Part shown: positions 15,758 to 25,371 of the stretch, one piece after another
Numbering within the stretch: the first letter of the stretch is position 1
Layout of the letters: each line of letters starts with the position of its first letter
NCBI GenBank assembly: GCA_900550255.1
Contig: URQZ01000003.1
Coordinates: forward strand, 1-64,000
Length of the DNA: 64,000 nucleotides
Direction of reading: 5' to 3'
Source of the DNA: an uncultured Mycoplasmatota bacterium
Lineage (GTDB): Bacteria; Bacillota_I; Bacilli_A; RF39; UBA660
Notes under the pieces: model-generated
Databases searched by the model: none
Seen by the model: only the letters and a program-made list of their open reading frames with translations
What the model was told of the DNA's origin: nothing
Program-made: the position numbers and the translations under genes

Positions 15758-16933
15758 TTATGGTCTTGGTACATATGTAAAAGGATTAATTATCCTTCTT
15801 ACATAAGATTTGTAAGGAGCAGCTGAATCATTATAACCCCATCCTATATCTTCAGACATTTCTAAATGTAAATGACATCCAAATGAATATCCAGTATTTC
15901 CCATATAACCAATTATAGTACTAGTTGTTACAGATTGTCCCACTGAAACATTATATCCGCTCAAGTGAGCATATTGAGAAAATACTAATCTTCCATTATA
16001 ATTATGAACAATTAAAACCATTTTTGCTCCATATGTATCCAAAGTTGAACCAACATAATAAACATTACCAGGTGCGACAGCATAAATTGGTGTTCCACAG
16101 CCTTTACCTATATCGGCTCCTTTATGACCATTATTTCCATAATTTTGTGTTATTTTACCACCAATAACAGGAAATCTAAATCCATTTTTACCAAACAATT
16201 CTCCAGCTGCAACTGATGATCCACTCGGTTTTACTCTAACGGGTACATCACAGTTAACTCCAATTACATCATTAGATTTACATCCTTTTGCCTTATAATA
16301 ACTAACTCTTTTTTTATAAAAATCAATTTGTCCTTCGGTTGAAGGTAGAGTTCCTTCTATTTTTACTGTATCTGATTCAATTTTACTTTGCTCTTCATAC
16401 AATTGTGAGTTTAAATTACCTAATTCAGATTGTTTTTTATTTAATTCTACCTTTTTATTTTCATTAGATTTAATTAATGAATCTAACTCTTTTATTGTTT
16501 TTTCATTATAAGCGGTAAGTTGCTCTGAAACAGAAAAACGATAAATCATATCAGTAATATTATCAGCGCCTAAAATATACTCTAAATAAAAATTACCACT
16601 ATTTGATTTCTGATAAGAATTGACAACTTTTTTTATTTCTTTTTGTTTTTTTTCAATATCTTCATTACTTTTATTAATTTCATTTTCTAGTCGTTCTATT
16701 TCAGCTCCTGATTCTTTTATTTGCTGTTTAATACTTTCAATTCTATCCTTTATTTTTGAAACTTCTTCTGTATTTTTAGCTATTTGATTCTTTTTCTCAT
16801 TTAATTCAGCTGTATATTTTGCTACTTGATCTTCATATTGTTTTAAAGTTATAGCTTGAGCTGTCATAGGAAAAATTAATGACAAAACAAATAAAAATTT
16901 AATACCATTTATCATACATCTTTTCATATACAC
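15758..16933 (-). CDS. Secreted M23 endopeptidase with coiled-coil (EnvC/PcsB-like)
   Basis: This 391-residue protein has a signal peptide ('FLFVLSLIFPMTAQA', about 14-28), then a long heptad-rich coiled coil (about 30-195). A LytM/M23 domain at the C-terminus carries the intact zinc and catalytic motifs 'GHKGADIG' and 'CHLHLEMSED'. This layout matches the EnvC/PcsB class of division-associated peptidoglycan hydrolases or activators, in which the coiled coil is controlled by a membrane partner such as FtsEX. No ftsEX is in the window. The start is GTG with GAAGG seven bases upstream. An ATG two codons later is possible. It lies downstream of htrA on the same strand. Confidence 0.88.
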   Translation of the reverse strand: MYMKRCMINGIKFLFVLSLIFPMTAQAITLKQYEDQVAKYTAELNEKKNQIAKNTEEVSKIKDRIESIKQQIKESGAEIERLENEINKSNEDIEKKQKEIKKVVNSYQKSNSGNFYLEYILGADNITDMIYRFSVSEQLTAYNEKTIKELDSLIKSNENKKVELNKKQSELGNLNSQLYEEQSKIESDTVKIEGTLPSTEGQIDFYKKRVSYYKAKGCKSNDVIGVNCDVPVRVKPSGSSVAAGELFGKNGFRFPVIGGKITQNYGNNGHKGADIGKGCGTPIYAVAPGNVYYVGSTLDTYGAKMVLIVHNYNGRLVFSQYAHLSGYNVSVGQSVTTSTIIGYMGNTGYSFGCHLHLEMSEDIGWGYNDSAAPYKSYVRRIINPFTYVPRP

Positions 16934-17016
16934 ATCTTATCCTTCTTTATTATTTACAATTATTATATCACAATGTCCTCTTTTTTTTCAAACTTTATAA
17001 AAAACAAAATTTAATT

Positions 17017-18099
17017 TTAAGAAATCTTTTTATTTAAAACAACTTCTGTCATTTGTTCCTTTCCATTTCTATTATAAGTTACCTTTAATTTATCACCTAT
17101 ATGATGCTTATATAGTAAGTATCTAAAATGAGCAGTATTTTCAACTTTTTTATCATCTAACTTTATTATAACATCACCTATTTTTAATCCAGATTTGCTA
17201 GCTGGCGAATTATCTTCTAATTTCACAATTATTGTTCCTTCTTTTATGTCTTGATTAATATCTATATTATAATTTCTTAAATAATAAGCTTTATCAGCAT
17301 CAAACAATTGTGCACCAAATAGAGGTCTTTCAATTTCTTTTCCTTGCTCTAAATCCGATAAAGAAGCTGATACTAATTCAATTGGAATAGCAAACCCCAT
17401 ACCTTCAATTTCATCTTCAACTAATTTCATCGAAGTTACACCAATTACTTCTCCATTAATGTTTAAAAGGGGGCCTCCACTATTTCCAGGGTTAATAGCT
17501 GCATCTGTTTGAAGAACTTCCATTATAAAACTTCCATTAGTTAAACTAACTTCAACTTGTCTTTCCTTTCCAGACAAAATTCCCTTTGTAACTGTTCCCA
17601 TGTATTTTTTTCCAAGTGGTGAACCAACTGTAAAAACAGTATCTCCAATCTCAGAATTAGAACTACTACCTAGTTCTATTTTTTTTAAGGCATATTTTTT
17701 ATCAACAACTAAAACAGCTATATCTGAATATTCATCACTGCCAAGTAATTTAGCTTTTGCCTCTGCCCCACTTATATTAGTAACAATTATATTTTCTGAA
17801 TTTGAAATAACATGATGATTTGTTATTATATAACCATAATTATTATCTATTTTATATACAAAACCGGTTCCCGTTCCGACTTTATTGTTAAATTGATCAT
17901 ATGTTTCAACGACAAAAACACTATCTTTTACTTTATTGATAGCTTTTTTTATAGTATTCTTTTCTGTTATTTTAACTCGTGTTACTTTCGTTTCTTTTGT
18001 CTTATAAAGGTTAAAATTATTATAAACAAAAATTGTACCTGCTACACCAATAAATAGAAAAATCGTACAGCACACAACAAATTTTGTTTTTGCTTTCAT
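17017..18099 (-). CDS. htrA: HtrA/DegP-like membrane serine protease with PDZ domain
   Basis: The 360-residue protein has one N-terminal membrane helix (about 7-25), then a trypsin-like domain with the catalytic triad visible as 'TNHHVIS' (His), 'YSDIAVLV' (Asp) and 'NPGNSGGPLL' (Ser), then one PDZ domain (about 265-350, 'SPASKSGLKIGDVIIKLDD'). Such proteases sit outside the membrane and degrade or refold misfolded envelope proteins. The start is only nine bases after the stop of the Abi_2 gene, with GGAGG in the gap. In Bacillus an htrA paralogue lies beside walJ and rlmH. Here walJ-rlmH are 40 kb away. Confidence 0.92.
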   Translation of the reverse strand: MKAKTKFVVCCTIFLFIGVAGTIFVYNNFNLYKTKETKVTRVKITEKNTIKKAINKVKDSVFVVETYDQFNNKVGTGTGFVYKIDNNYGYIITNHHVISNSENIIVTNISGAEAKAKLLGSDEYSDIAVLVVDKKYALKKIELGSSSNSEIGDTVFTVGSPLGKKYMGTVTKGILSGKERQVEVSLTNGSFIMEVLQTDAAINPGNSGGPLLNINGEVIGVTSMKLVEDEIEGMGFAIPIELVSASLSDLEQGKEIERPLFGAQLFDADKAYYLRNYNIDINQDIKEGTIIVKLEDNSPASKSGLKIGDVIIKLDDKKVENTAHFRYLLYKHHIGDKLKVTYNRNGKEQMTEVVLNKKIS

Positions 18100-18108
18100 T
18101 TTTCCTCC

Positions 18109-19041
18109 TTAGTCTATTTTACTTATCTCACGCCAATTATCTGGAAATCCAATTTTATTTAATATTGTATTTAAAGGAACTGTATCAACTTTCCCATCTA
18201 ATACATCTATTTCATAACTAAGTTCATTAATTAAATCTACAAATTCTTCATCTCTAAGCATTTGTTTAAAGATAATAATTAAGGCAAATAAATCATTTTT
18301 TCCATATTTATATTCTTCTTCATCTTTTGGAATTTCTAATTCATAATGATATTTCGTATTTGGAATTTGTCTTTGTGTTCTATGATCGTATAATATATCC
18401 TCATGAGCACATAAATTTCTAAAATTAGATAAAAGAGCAAGATAAATACCTAATGTTTCTGTATTTAAATCATAAAATTCTGAAACTGTAACTTGATCTT
18501 CTGTTTTTAATATTCCATATAATTCACTAATAAGACCAAATGATAGAACTTTTACTAATATCCACATTGGAATATATCCATAGTTACTTATATAATGCAA
18601 TGTTGCTGTGTGTTGTTTTCCGTTAACTCTAATTTGACGTTTCATTTTATTTAAAACGTCATAAACTTGTCTTACTCTTAAAGCATCTTGAGTAAAGTTT
18701 TTAGGATTTAAATAATCTTTGTCTTTAAAACCATATTTTTTAGATAACTGATAACTAATTATTGATTTAATATTATTTTCAATTACCAAAATATATTTAA
18801 ACATAATATTTCTAATTTTTCTGTCGAAAACGAAGACCGCATACAATTCTTCAAAAGTTGTTCCTTCAATAAAACCTTTTTCTTTATTTCCACGCATAAA
18901 CATATGACGATAACCACTAATAAAAAAGTAATTTTCTCTAAATAAAATGTCTTTTGTTTTATCTAAATCGTTTATGACTAATCCTTTTGATTTCAAAATT
19001 TCTATTTGTTCATCAATACTTTTAAATATTTTATTTGCCAT
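18109..19041 (-). CDS. Abi_2 (AbiD/AbiF-type) abortive-infection-like HEPN protein
   Basis: The 310-residue protein opens 'FKSIDEQIEILKSKGLVI' and continues 'ENYFFISGYRHMF', 'FDRKIRNIMFKYILVIENNIKS', the conserved core of the Abi_2 family (AbiD, AbiF). 'NFRNLCAHEDILYDHR' contains an Rx4H motif (RNLCAH), the catalytic signature of HEPN ribonucleases. In lactococci such proteins stop phage growth by killing or arresting the infected cell. There is no antitoxin-like partner beside it. Instead it is transcribed with htrA and reads into it with nine bases between. Confidence 0.85.
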   Translation of the reverse strand: MANKIFKSIDEQIEILKSKGLVINDLDKTKDILFRENYFFISGYRHMFMRGNKEKGFIEGTTFEELYAVFVFDRKIRNIMFKYILVIENNIKSIISYQLSKKYGFKDKDYLNPKNFTQDALRVRQVYDVLNKMKRQIRVNGKQHTATLHYISNYGYIPMWILVKVLSFGLISELYGILKTEDQVTVSEFYDLNTETLGIYLALLSNFRNLCAHEDILYDHRTQRQIPNTKYHYELEIPKDEEEYKYGKNDLFALIIIFKQMLRDEEFVDLINELSYEIDVLDGKVDTVPLNTILNKIGFPDNWREISKID

Positions 19042-19130
19042 ATTATCACCTTATTCTCATATTTTCATTATATCACAATGCTTTTGGTATTTCTATTTTG
19101 CTAGGTAAAAAGTGTATATAAATGTAAAGA

Positions 19131-19150
19131 AAAAATATCTTTCGATATTT
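19131..19150 (-). terminator. Terminator of cwlD
   Basis: Stem AAATATC/GATATTT with a GAAA tetraloop, then TTTCTTT on the minus strand. It overlaps the cwlD stop codon. Confidence 0.75.
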
Positions 19151-19808
19151 ATTTAAAGTATTTTAATAAGGCGTTTGCTATTGATAAAGTTACTTTATCT
19201 TGATATTTTTCTTGTTTAAGGAGATATCTTTCACTTGCATTACTCAAAAATCCTACCTCTATTAATACTCCCGGTCTATTTATCCTTTTTTGTAAATATA
19301 AATCATTTTTATTTTTAGCTTTTCTTTTACTATTTAAATCTTCTTTGAATTGTTGTTGAAGAAGTTCTGCTATTTTTTTATTTTCTTTATTATTTGTGTT
19401 ATAAAAAGTTTGAGCTCCCTTCCAAATTCCAGTATTTTCGGCATTTAAATGAATTGATAAAAATAAATCACAATCAGATTTATTTATTATATTTCCTCTT
19501 CTTGATAGATCGCTTCTTTTTCGATTAATTGTATTATTTACTGATAAATCATAATCATCATAACGTGTTAGATAAACAATTGCTCCTAGTTTTGTCAATC
19601 TTTTTTCCAGATTTTTACTTATTTGTAGGTTTATATTTTTTTCTTTTATATTTTTATACATGGCTCCAGGATCCAAACCACCGTGTCCAGGATCTAAATA
19701 TATGACTTTACCTAGAAGTGGTAATTCATTTGTTCCGGCTTCAACAAAATTAAAAGTACATATACTAATTAGTAAAATAAATAATACAGTTATTTTATAA
19801 CGTAACAT
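19149..19808 (-). CDS. cwlD: Spore-cortex N-acetylmuramoyl-L-alanine amidase CwlD
   Basis: The 219-residue protein has a signal peptide/anchor (about 5-24) and a single Amidase_3 domain with all catalytic residues: 'YLDPGHGGLDPGA' (zinc His), 'IKEKNINLQI' (Glu), 'FLSIHLNAE' (second zinc His) and 'GVLIEVGFLSN' (catalytic Glu). Length and lack of binding repeats match CwlD. CwlD strips peptide stems so that muramic-delta-lactam can form in the spore cortex. Unlike the interrupted amidase elsewhere in this window, this gene is intact. Confidence 0.82.
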   Translation of the reverse strand: MLRYKITVLFILLISICTFNFVEAGTNELPLLGKVIYLDPGHGGLDPGAMYKNIKEKNINLQISKNLEKRLTKLGAIVYLTRYDDYDLSVNNTINRKRSDLSRRGNIINKSDCDLFLSIHLNAENTGIWKGAQTFYNTNNKENKKIAELLQQQFKEDLNSKRKAKNKNDLYLQKRINRPGVLIEVGFLSNASERYLLKQEKYQDKVTLSIANALLKYFK

Positions 19809-19872
19809 TTTATCACCTAATTAAATATATGTACTTTTATTCAAAAGATTAATATTCCTCTTTATATAATTT

Positions 19873-20742
19873 TTATTTTTCTTCCCATACTCCATATATT
19901 CCACAGGGAAGAATTAAATCATTTTTGGAAACAGGTAGCCCTACTTCTCCCGATTCTACTTTTCCATATGGATATTGTTTTAAAATTGTTGTCTTTAAAA
20001 TATTTTCTAAAACAGTTGCAGATATACCTGTTGTATATGAATTAACAAGGAAAAATAATGGTTTATCACTTAAAATTTTTAAGCAAGCATTTATCAATTT
20101 ATATATGTTGTCTTCAAATTTCCATATTTCTCCTTTTGGTCCACGTCCATATGAAGGCGGATCCATAATAATGACATCATATTTATGTCCTCTTCTTGCT
20201 TCTCGTTCAACAAATTTTAAGCAGTCATCGACAATAAATCTAATATAATTATTTTCTAAATTTGATAGTCTCATGTTTTCTTTTGCCCATTCAATCATAC
20301 CTTTAGCAGCATCAACGTGAACGACTTCTGTTGCTCCTGCTTTTGAACAAGCCATTGTAGCTGCACCTGTATATGCAAATAAATTGAGAACTTTAATTTC
20401 TCTTTTTGATTCTTTTATCTTTTTCATAGCAAAATCCCAGTTAACCGCTTGTTCTGGGAAAAGACCAGTGTGTTTAAAATTAGTAGGTGTTACTTTAAAG
20501 GTTAAATCTTTATAATTTACAGTCCAATATTCTTGAAGATTTCTAGTAAATTCCCAATTTCCTCCACCTTTACTACTTCGATGATAATATCCATCAGGGT
20601 TATTCCATTTATCATTTTTAGTCGTATTCCAGATTGCTTGTGGATCTGGTCTTCTTAAAACAATCCCATTCCAGTCTTCTAATTTTTCGCCATTTCCTGC
20701 ATCTATTATTTTATAATCTTTCCATTCATTACTTAATCTCAT
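19873..20742 (-). CDS. Class I SAM-dependent methyltransferase (RlmI/YwbD-like)
   Basis: The 289-residue protein has the Rossmann SAM motif 'VLNLFAYTGAATMACSKAGA' followed by 'VVHVDAAKGMIEWAKEN' and the catalytic-type 'IIMDPPSYGRGPKGE'. The DPPS/Y motif is typical of RNA m5C/m2G methyltransferases of the RlmI/RlmK group. The usual N-terminal PUA domain is absent. Residues 1-100 instead resemble the strand-rich N-domain of the shorter YwbD-type proteins ('WPDPQAIW'-like stretch). It is probably an rRNA methylase. The exact base is unknown. Confidence 0.75.
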   Translation of the reverse strand: MRLSNEWKDYKIIDAGNGEKLEDWNGIVLRRPDPQAIWNTTKNDKWNNPDGYYHRSSKGGGNWEFTRNLQEYWTVNYKDLTFKVTPTNFKHTGLFPEQAVNWDFAMKKIKESKREIKVLNLFAYTGAATMACSKAGATEVVHVDAAKGMIEWAKENMRLSNLENNYIRFIVDDCLKFVEREARRGHKYDVIIMDPPSYGRGPKGEIWKFEDNIYKLINACLKILSDKPLFFLVNSYTTGISATVLENILKTTILKQYPYGKVESGEVGLPVSKNDLILPCGIYGVWEEK

Positions 20743-20750
20743 AATCTCTC

Positions 20751-21176
20751 CTAATATGTTGATACATTATTTATTTTAAAGTTTTTTACTTCTTTGGCAT
20801 CTACATTTTCATAAACAACTTTAAACTTCCATGATTTACCTTTTTCTAAATTATCAATACTATCTGTTGCATTTCCTAATATATTACCATCTTTATCAGA
20901 AACATGATAATTAATAGTTACATAATCATAATCATCAGAGCTATTATTAGTTAATGTACCTATTATATAAAAATTATCCGTTTTTTCATCATAATATCCT
21001 TTTGTTCCTTTTTCAATTGTTAATTGCCCATCATCAATACTAACAGAACCATTTTTATTAGTTTTAACATCAGAATCATCACTAACAAAGATACATAGAC
21101 CTATGAATCCAACATAAAATAATACAACCATTGCTACTATTAAAACAATTACCCAAGTAGGTGTTCTTCTTTTCAT
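20751..21176 (-). CDS. FxLYD-domain membrane-anchored protein
   Basis: The start is moved to MKRRTPTWVIV because AGAGGT lies just before it, giving 141 residues. One membrane helix (about 7-30) is followed by an extracellular beta-sandwich of about 95 residues with 'YIIGTLTNNSSDDYDYVTIN' and 'GKSWKFKVVYE'. This is the FxLYD-type pattern seen in many Bacillota surface proteins. There is no catalytic motif. The role is unknown. It ends eight bases before the methyltransferase start, in the same direction. Confidence 0.6.
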   Translation of the reverse strand: MKRRTPTWVIVLIVAMVVLFYVGFIGLCIFVSDDSDVKTNKNGSVSIDDGQLTIEKGTKGYYDEKTDNFYIIGTLTNNSSDDYDYVTINYHVSDKDGNILGNATDSIDNLEKGKSWKFKVVYENVDAKEVKNFKINNVSTY

Positions 21177-21239
21177 AATTTTACCTCTTTTCTTTATATA
21201 TAATATCATTTATATTTTTTTATGTAAATATTTACTTTA

Positions 21240-21267
21240 CAAAAAAAGTCGGATATTCCGACTTTGA
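21240..21267 (-). terminator. Terminator of the rplM-rpsI operon
   Basis: AAAGTCGGA/TCCGACTTT stem with loop ATA, then a T run on the minus strand, just after the rpsI stop. Confidence 0.9.
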
Positions 21268-21272
21268 TTTTT

Positions 21273-21683
21273 CTATCTTTTTGAGAATTGTGGTGCTCTA
21301 CGAGCTGCCTTAAGTCCTGGTTTTTTACGTTCTTTAACTCTTGGATCACGTGTAACAAATCCAGATTTTTTAAGAACTTGACGATAGCATCCTTCATTAC
21401 CTTCATTTGCTTCATCATATTTTAATAAAGCTCTAGTAATTCCTAAACGGATTGCTCCAGCTTGACCTGTAAATCCTCCACCAGTTACTTTTACTTCGAT
21501 ATCAAATGTTTCTTCATTACTTGTAGCTACTAAAGGTTGTTTTAAATCCATTACATTTGTGTCGTATGGGAAGAATTCTTTTACATCTCTACCATTAACA
21601 GTTATTTTACCTTTACCAGGTGTCATTTTAACTTGGGCAATTGCTGCTTTTCTTCTTCCTGTTCCAATATATAATTTTTCCAT
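21273..21683 (-). CDS. rpsI: 30S ribosomal protein S9
   Basis: The 136-residue protein begins 'MEKLYIGTGRRKAAIAQVKM' and ends 'KPGLKAARRAPQFSKR', the invariant basic tail of bacterial S9 that reaches the ribosomal P site. AGGAGGG precedes the start. It is co-transcribed with rplM 12 bases upstream, the standard bacterial pair. Confidence 0.98.
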   Translation of the reverse strand: MEKLYIGTGRRKAAIAQVKMTPGKGKITVNGRDVKEFFPYDTNVMDLKQPLVATSNEETFDIEVKVTGGGFTGQAGAIRLGITRALLKYDEANEGNEGCYRQVLKKSGFVTRDPRVKERKKPGLKAARRAPQFSKR

Positions 21684-21695
21684 TTAAAACCCTCC

Positions 21696-22130
21696 TTAGT
21701 CCATCTTTAACTCAATTGGTTTTTGAGCCATATGAGGATGTGTTCCTTCAGCGTAAACAAATAATTTTTTATACATTTGACGTCCTAATCTTCCTTTTGG
21801 AAGCATTCCTTTTACAGCTCTTTCCATCATTTCAACAGGATATTGTTCTTTCATAACACGAGCTGTTCTTTCTCTTAAACCACCAGTGTATCCACTATGG
21901 TTATAATAGATTTTCTTATCTAACTTATTACCTGTTAGATTAACTTTAGAAGCATTAACAACAATTACGAAGTCCCCACAATCGATATGAGGCGTATATG
22001 TTGGTTTATGCTTTCCTCTTAAAACGTGAGCTACTTTTGTTGCAACACGTCCAAGATTTTGTCCTTCAGCATCAATAACATACCAATTACGAACTAAATC
22101 TTCTTTTTTTTGCATATAAGTGTCTTTCAT
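21696..22130 (-). CDS. rplM: 50S ribosomal protein L13
   Basis: The 144-residue protein shows the L13 signature 'KHKPTYTPHIDCGDFVIVVN' and 'GMLPKGRLGRQMYKKLFVY'. It is the first gene of the rplM-rpsI operon, with a good sigma-A promoter and a hairpin in the leader, as is usual for autoregulated L13 operons. Confidence 0.98.
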   Translation of the reverse strand: MKDTYMQKKEDLVRNWYVIDAEGQNLGRVATKVAHVLRGKHKPTYTPHIDCGDFVIVVNASKVNLTGNKLDKKIYYNHSGYTGGLRERTARVMKEQYPVEMMERAVKGMLPKGRLGRQMYKKLFVYAEGTHPHMAQKPIELKMD

Positions 22131-22154
22131 AATCTTTTCCCTTTCTAATTTTTA

Positions 22155-22180
22155 AAACAAGTGTTCCCAATACTTGTTTA
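22155..22180 (-). promoter_or_regulatory. Hairpin in the rplM leader (L13-leader-like)
   Basis: AAACAAGT/ACTTGTTT form a stem around TATTGGGAAC in the 5' leader, about 25 bases before the rplM start. L13 mRNAs of Bacillota carry a leader structure that resembles the ribosomal L13 site and allows feedback control. Similarity here is by position and shape only. Confidence 0.45.
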
Positions 22181-22208
22181 ATGGGATTAATAAAATGTAC
22201 CAGTTAAA

Positions 22209-22237
22209 ATTGTACTAAAAATTAAGTTAAAAGTCAA
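22209..22237 (-). promoter_or_regulatory. Promoter of rplM-rpsI
   Basis: TTGACT (22232-22237), 17-bp spacer, TACAAT (22209-22214) on the minus strand. Confidence 0.8.
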
Positions 22238-22295
22238 CAATTTTATCTTTTTTTCTATAAAATAATTATATTTCATTATTTTAAAAAAATGCTTA

Positions 22296-25200
22296 TTATT
22301 CTATTTTTTGTAGTTTTTCTTCTTTGATTGAATAAAGATATATTTCTATTTTTTTATTACTTATCATTTTCAAATATTTTTTATATCCTTCAAGTTGTAA
22401 TAAGTATTTTTCATCTTGAATATTTTTTAATTTGTAATCAATTATGATTATTTTATTTTCTAATTCTAAAATTAAGTCAATTATTCCATGATATTTAATG
22501 TTATCTTCTTCATACATAAATTCAAATTCATGGTATGTTTTTTTGACTCTTTCTTGATTAAAATATTTTTGAAGCAAGTTTTTTTCCATATCCTCATCAT
22601 ATTCAAATTTTTCATGTATTCTTCTACCATACAACATATTTTCATATTCACTTTTAGTGTGTAAATTCAATGTCTTTTTTGAAAAATGTTCTTGTTTTTT
22701 TGTTATTATATTTACATTTTCTTTTATTTTATTTAATTGGTTGTCGGTAATACTCGTTTTGTTTTCTTGTTTTCTTTGCTTAATAAAATTATAATTTTTA
22801 GTTAGATTTAAACTATTTACATCTATTAATTTTTTATATGGTTCCAAAATATTAGAAATAGAGTTCAAAACATCACTAAATGATGTATATTTTAATCTTA
22901 TATAATCATCTACTAAATTAGTTTCTAAATATTTTTCTTTTGAACTTTTTGGTAAAATTAAAATCATTTTTTCTTTTGCTCTTGTTAGTGCAACATAAAA
23001 TAATCTTATTTTTTCACTTATTTCTTCTTTTAAATATTTTTCTTTCATTAATGTTGGTACAATAGTTGTATCTATACCATTTTGAAAGATTGGCAAAATA
23101 ATTCCATATTTATTATCATAAGTAAACTTTTGTTTTATATCACTTTTATTAAATGAAACATAGAGACCACTATAATAACATATATGATATTCTAATCCCT
23201 TCGACTTATGTATTGTCATTATTTTAACACTATTTTCACTATTGGTATTTAAAGAGTATGTTACATTATATTTTTTCTGAGCAATATCATTTAAGTATTC
23301 TGAAAATTTTTGAAGATCATATCCAAGTGATTCTAAGTTAGAACTTAAATTTAAGATATATTCTAAACCAATAATTGATTTTTCTACATCTCCAACGGTT
23401 ATTAATTTATCATAAAATTCAAAGTTATCTATTATTTTTTTTATAATTTGTTTTAGTGATAATTGATCTATTAATTCTTTTATTTCATCTATTTTTTTAA
23501 TTAAGTCAGTTTCTTCATATTTATTTTCTTTAATACATTTAAATATTTGCTGATCATTCATTCTAAATAGATAACTTCTAGCTATACTCATAAAATAATA
23601 TTTATATTCTTCATCGATAACATTTGCCTGTCTTTTTAAAATTAGATTTATTATATTCTTAATAATGTTTAAATCATTTTTATTATTTATGTTTTCATCT
23701 TTATAGATAGTTAGGGGGATTTCTAAATATTCGAAGATTTTTTTATATAAGTCAAAATTAGTTGCACGATCCATTAAAATTACAAAGTCTTCATATGTTA
23801 TATTTCTTTTTATTTCTTTATCTTTATCATAAATTTGATATTTATTTTCTATTTTGTCTTTTATATCTTTGGCTATCATAAATATTTCTATTTCTGATTT
23901 ACTATAGCCTTCATTTTTATCATATTCATATGTCAATATTTCAAAGTCGTTATTTTGATTTGTTTTTCCTTTTTCTTCATATGCTTTATTTCCAAAAATC
24001 ATTTGATGTTCTTTTTCATAATTAGCTGAACCTATATTATCATCCATTATATAATTAAAAATCAGATTTATATTATTAAGTACTTCCCTTCTTGATCTAA
24101 AATTTTTGTTTAAATCGATTTTATATCCATTGTTATTTTTAGAATAATTATCATATTTTTCTTTAAATATATATGGGTTTGCATTTCTAAAGCGATAAAT
24201 GGATTGTTTAATATCACCAACCATATAGACATTATTATTTTCGATTAATTTAATAAATTCTTCCTGCAGATCATTCGTATCTTGATATTCATCTAATAAT
24301 ATTTCATTATATGAGTTTTTTAGTTCTTCTTGAATATTTTTGTTTTCTTTTACAACTTTAATAGCCATTTTAGAAATATCAATAAATTCAAATTGATTAT
24401 TTTCATATTTATATTTATCCAGACGGCTTGTAAATTCAATAATTATTTGGCAAATGATTTCGGCGTAATCTTTAGTTAACAATAAATTTTCTTTTATTTC
24501 TTTTTCTGTTTCATACTTAGTCATTTTTTTTAATTCTTTAACTAAATTATTTATTTCTTCTTTTTTTGCTTTTACTTCTTCCTCACTACCACGTGGAAGT
24601 TGTGGAAGTTTTATATCCAAACTATTTTTAATATTTAAATAGTCTTTTGCTTCCATTAGTGGAACTAAAACTTCTTTTAATTTATTTATATAATCATTAT
24701 CTATCAAATAATTAAGTTCTTTTATTTTGTTTTTTATTTCTTTGATTTTTGTTATTAGAAGAGATTGATATTTTAAAACTAAGTAGTCTAAGTTATTATA
24801 ATATGTTTCAACATAATTATTTAGATATTCCTCTTTATCATAACGTAGGTCTAGTTTATTACTTATATCAATAATACTATTTCTTATTTCAGTATCATCC
24901 TTAGAACAAAAATCATCAATTAATTTTAAGAATTTTGTTTCTTTTTTTGTATACATTTCTTCAAATATTTGGTTTATTATTTCTTCTTTTTTTAAGTTAA
25001 TAACGTTAGAATCAATTATTTTTATATTTCTTGATATATTAAAAAGATAATGATATTTTTTTACAATTGATAAAGCATAACTATCAAATGTTGTGATATA
25101 GGCAGAATCTACATTATTTGCTTCTTCTAATAAGTTATCATCAAGTAGTTTTTTTCTTATTCGCTCTTTCATTTCACTTGCAGCTGCATTTGTGAATGTT

Positions 25201-25358
25201 AAAATTAGAAGTTCATTAATTGATATACCATTCTTTATTTTTCTTAAAACACGTTCTGATAGTACAGCTGTTTTTCCGCTTCCTGCTCCTGCACTTACAA
25301 TGATGTTAGTTCCTTCTTTATCAATAGCTTCTTGTTGTTCTTTTGTCCAATTTGGCAT
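22296..25358 (-). CDS. addA: Helicase-nuclease subunit AddA
   Basis: The 1020-residue protein is a UvrD-like SF1A helicase with Walker A 'SAGAGSGKT' (about 18-26), Walker B 'LLDEYQDTND', motif 'GDIKQSIYRFRNA', and motifs V/VI 'TIHKSKGLEY' and 'RLFYVALTRAKEK'. It ends in a RecB-type nuclease domain with 'GIIDLILELEN' and 'IIDYKL' (catalytic Asp and Lys). It is shorter than Bacillus AddA (about 1230) mainly between motifs. With AddB it resects double-strand ends and loads RecA. The partner gene is 1.1 kb upstream, separated by three small genes. Confidence 0.95.
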   Translation of the reverse strand: MPNWTKEQQEAIDKEGTNIIVSAGAGSGKTAVLSERVLRKIKNGISINELLILTFTNAAASEMKERIRKKLLDDNLLEEANNVDSAYITTFDSYALSIVKKYHYLFNISRNIKIIDSNVINLKKEEIINQIFEEMYTKKETKFLKLIDDFCSKDDTEIRNSIIDISNKLDLRYDKEEYLNNYVETYYNNLDYLVLKYQSLLITKIKEIKNKIKELNYLIDNDYINKLKEVLVPLMEAKDYLNIKNSLDIKLPQLPRGSEEEVKAKKEEINNLVKELKKMTKYETEKEIKENLLLTKDYAEIICQIIIEFTSRLDKYKYENNQFEFIDISKMAIKVVKENKNIQEELKNSYNEILLDEYQDTNDLQEEFIKLIENNNVYMVGDIKQSIYRFRNANPYIFKEKYDNYSKNNNGYKIDLNKNFRSRREVLNNINLIFNYIMDDNIGSANYEKEHQMIFGNKAYEEKGKTNQNNDFEILTYEYDKNEGYSKSEIEIFMIAKDIKDKIENKYQIYDKDKEIKRNITYEDFVILMDRATNFDLYKKIFEYLEIPLTIYKDENINNKNDLNIIKNIINLILKRQANVIDEEYKYYFMSIARSYLFRMNDQQIFKCIKENKYEETDLIKKIDEIKELIDQLSLKQIIKKIIDNFEFYDKLITVGDVEKSIIGLEYILNLSSNLESLGYDLQKFSEYLNDIAQKKYNVTYSLNTNSENSVKIMTIHKSKGLEYHICYYSGLYVSFNKSDIKQKFTYDNKYGIILPIFQNGIDTTIVPTLMKEKYLKEEISEKIRLFYVALTRAKEKMILILPKSSKEKYLETNLVDDYIRLKYTSFSDVLNSISNILEPYKKLIDVNSLNLTKNYNFIKQRKQENKTSITDNQLNKIKENVNIITKKQEHFSKKTLNLHTKSEYENMLYGRRIHEKFEYDEDMEKNLLQKYFNQERVKKTYHEFEFMYEEDNIKYHGIIDLILELENKIIIIDYKLKNIQDEKYLLQLEGYKKYLKMISNKKIEIYLYSIKEEKLQKIE

Positions 25359-25371
25359 TATAACACCACCT

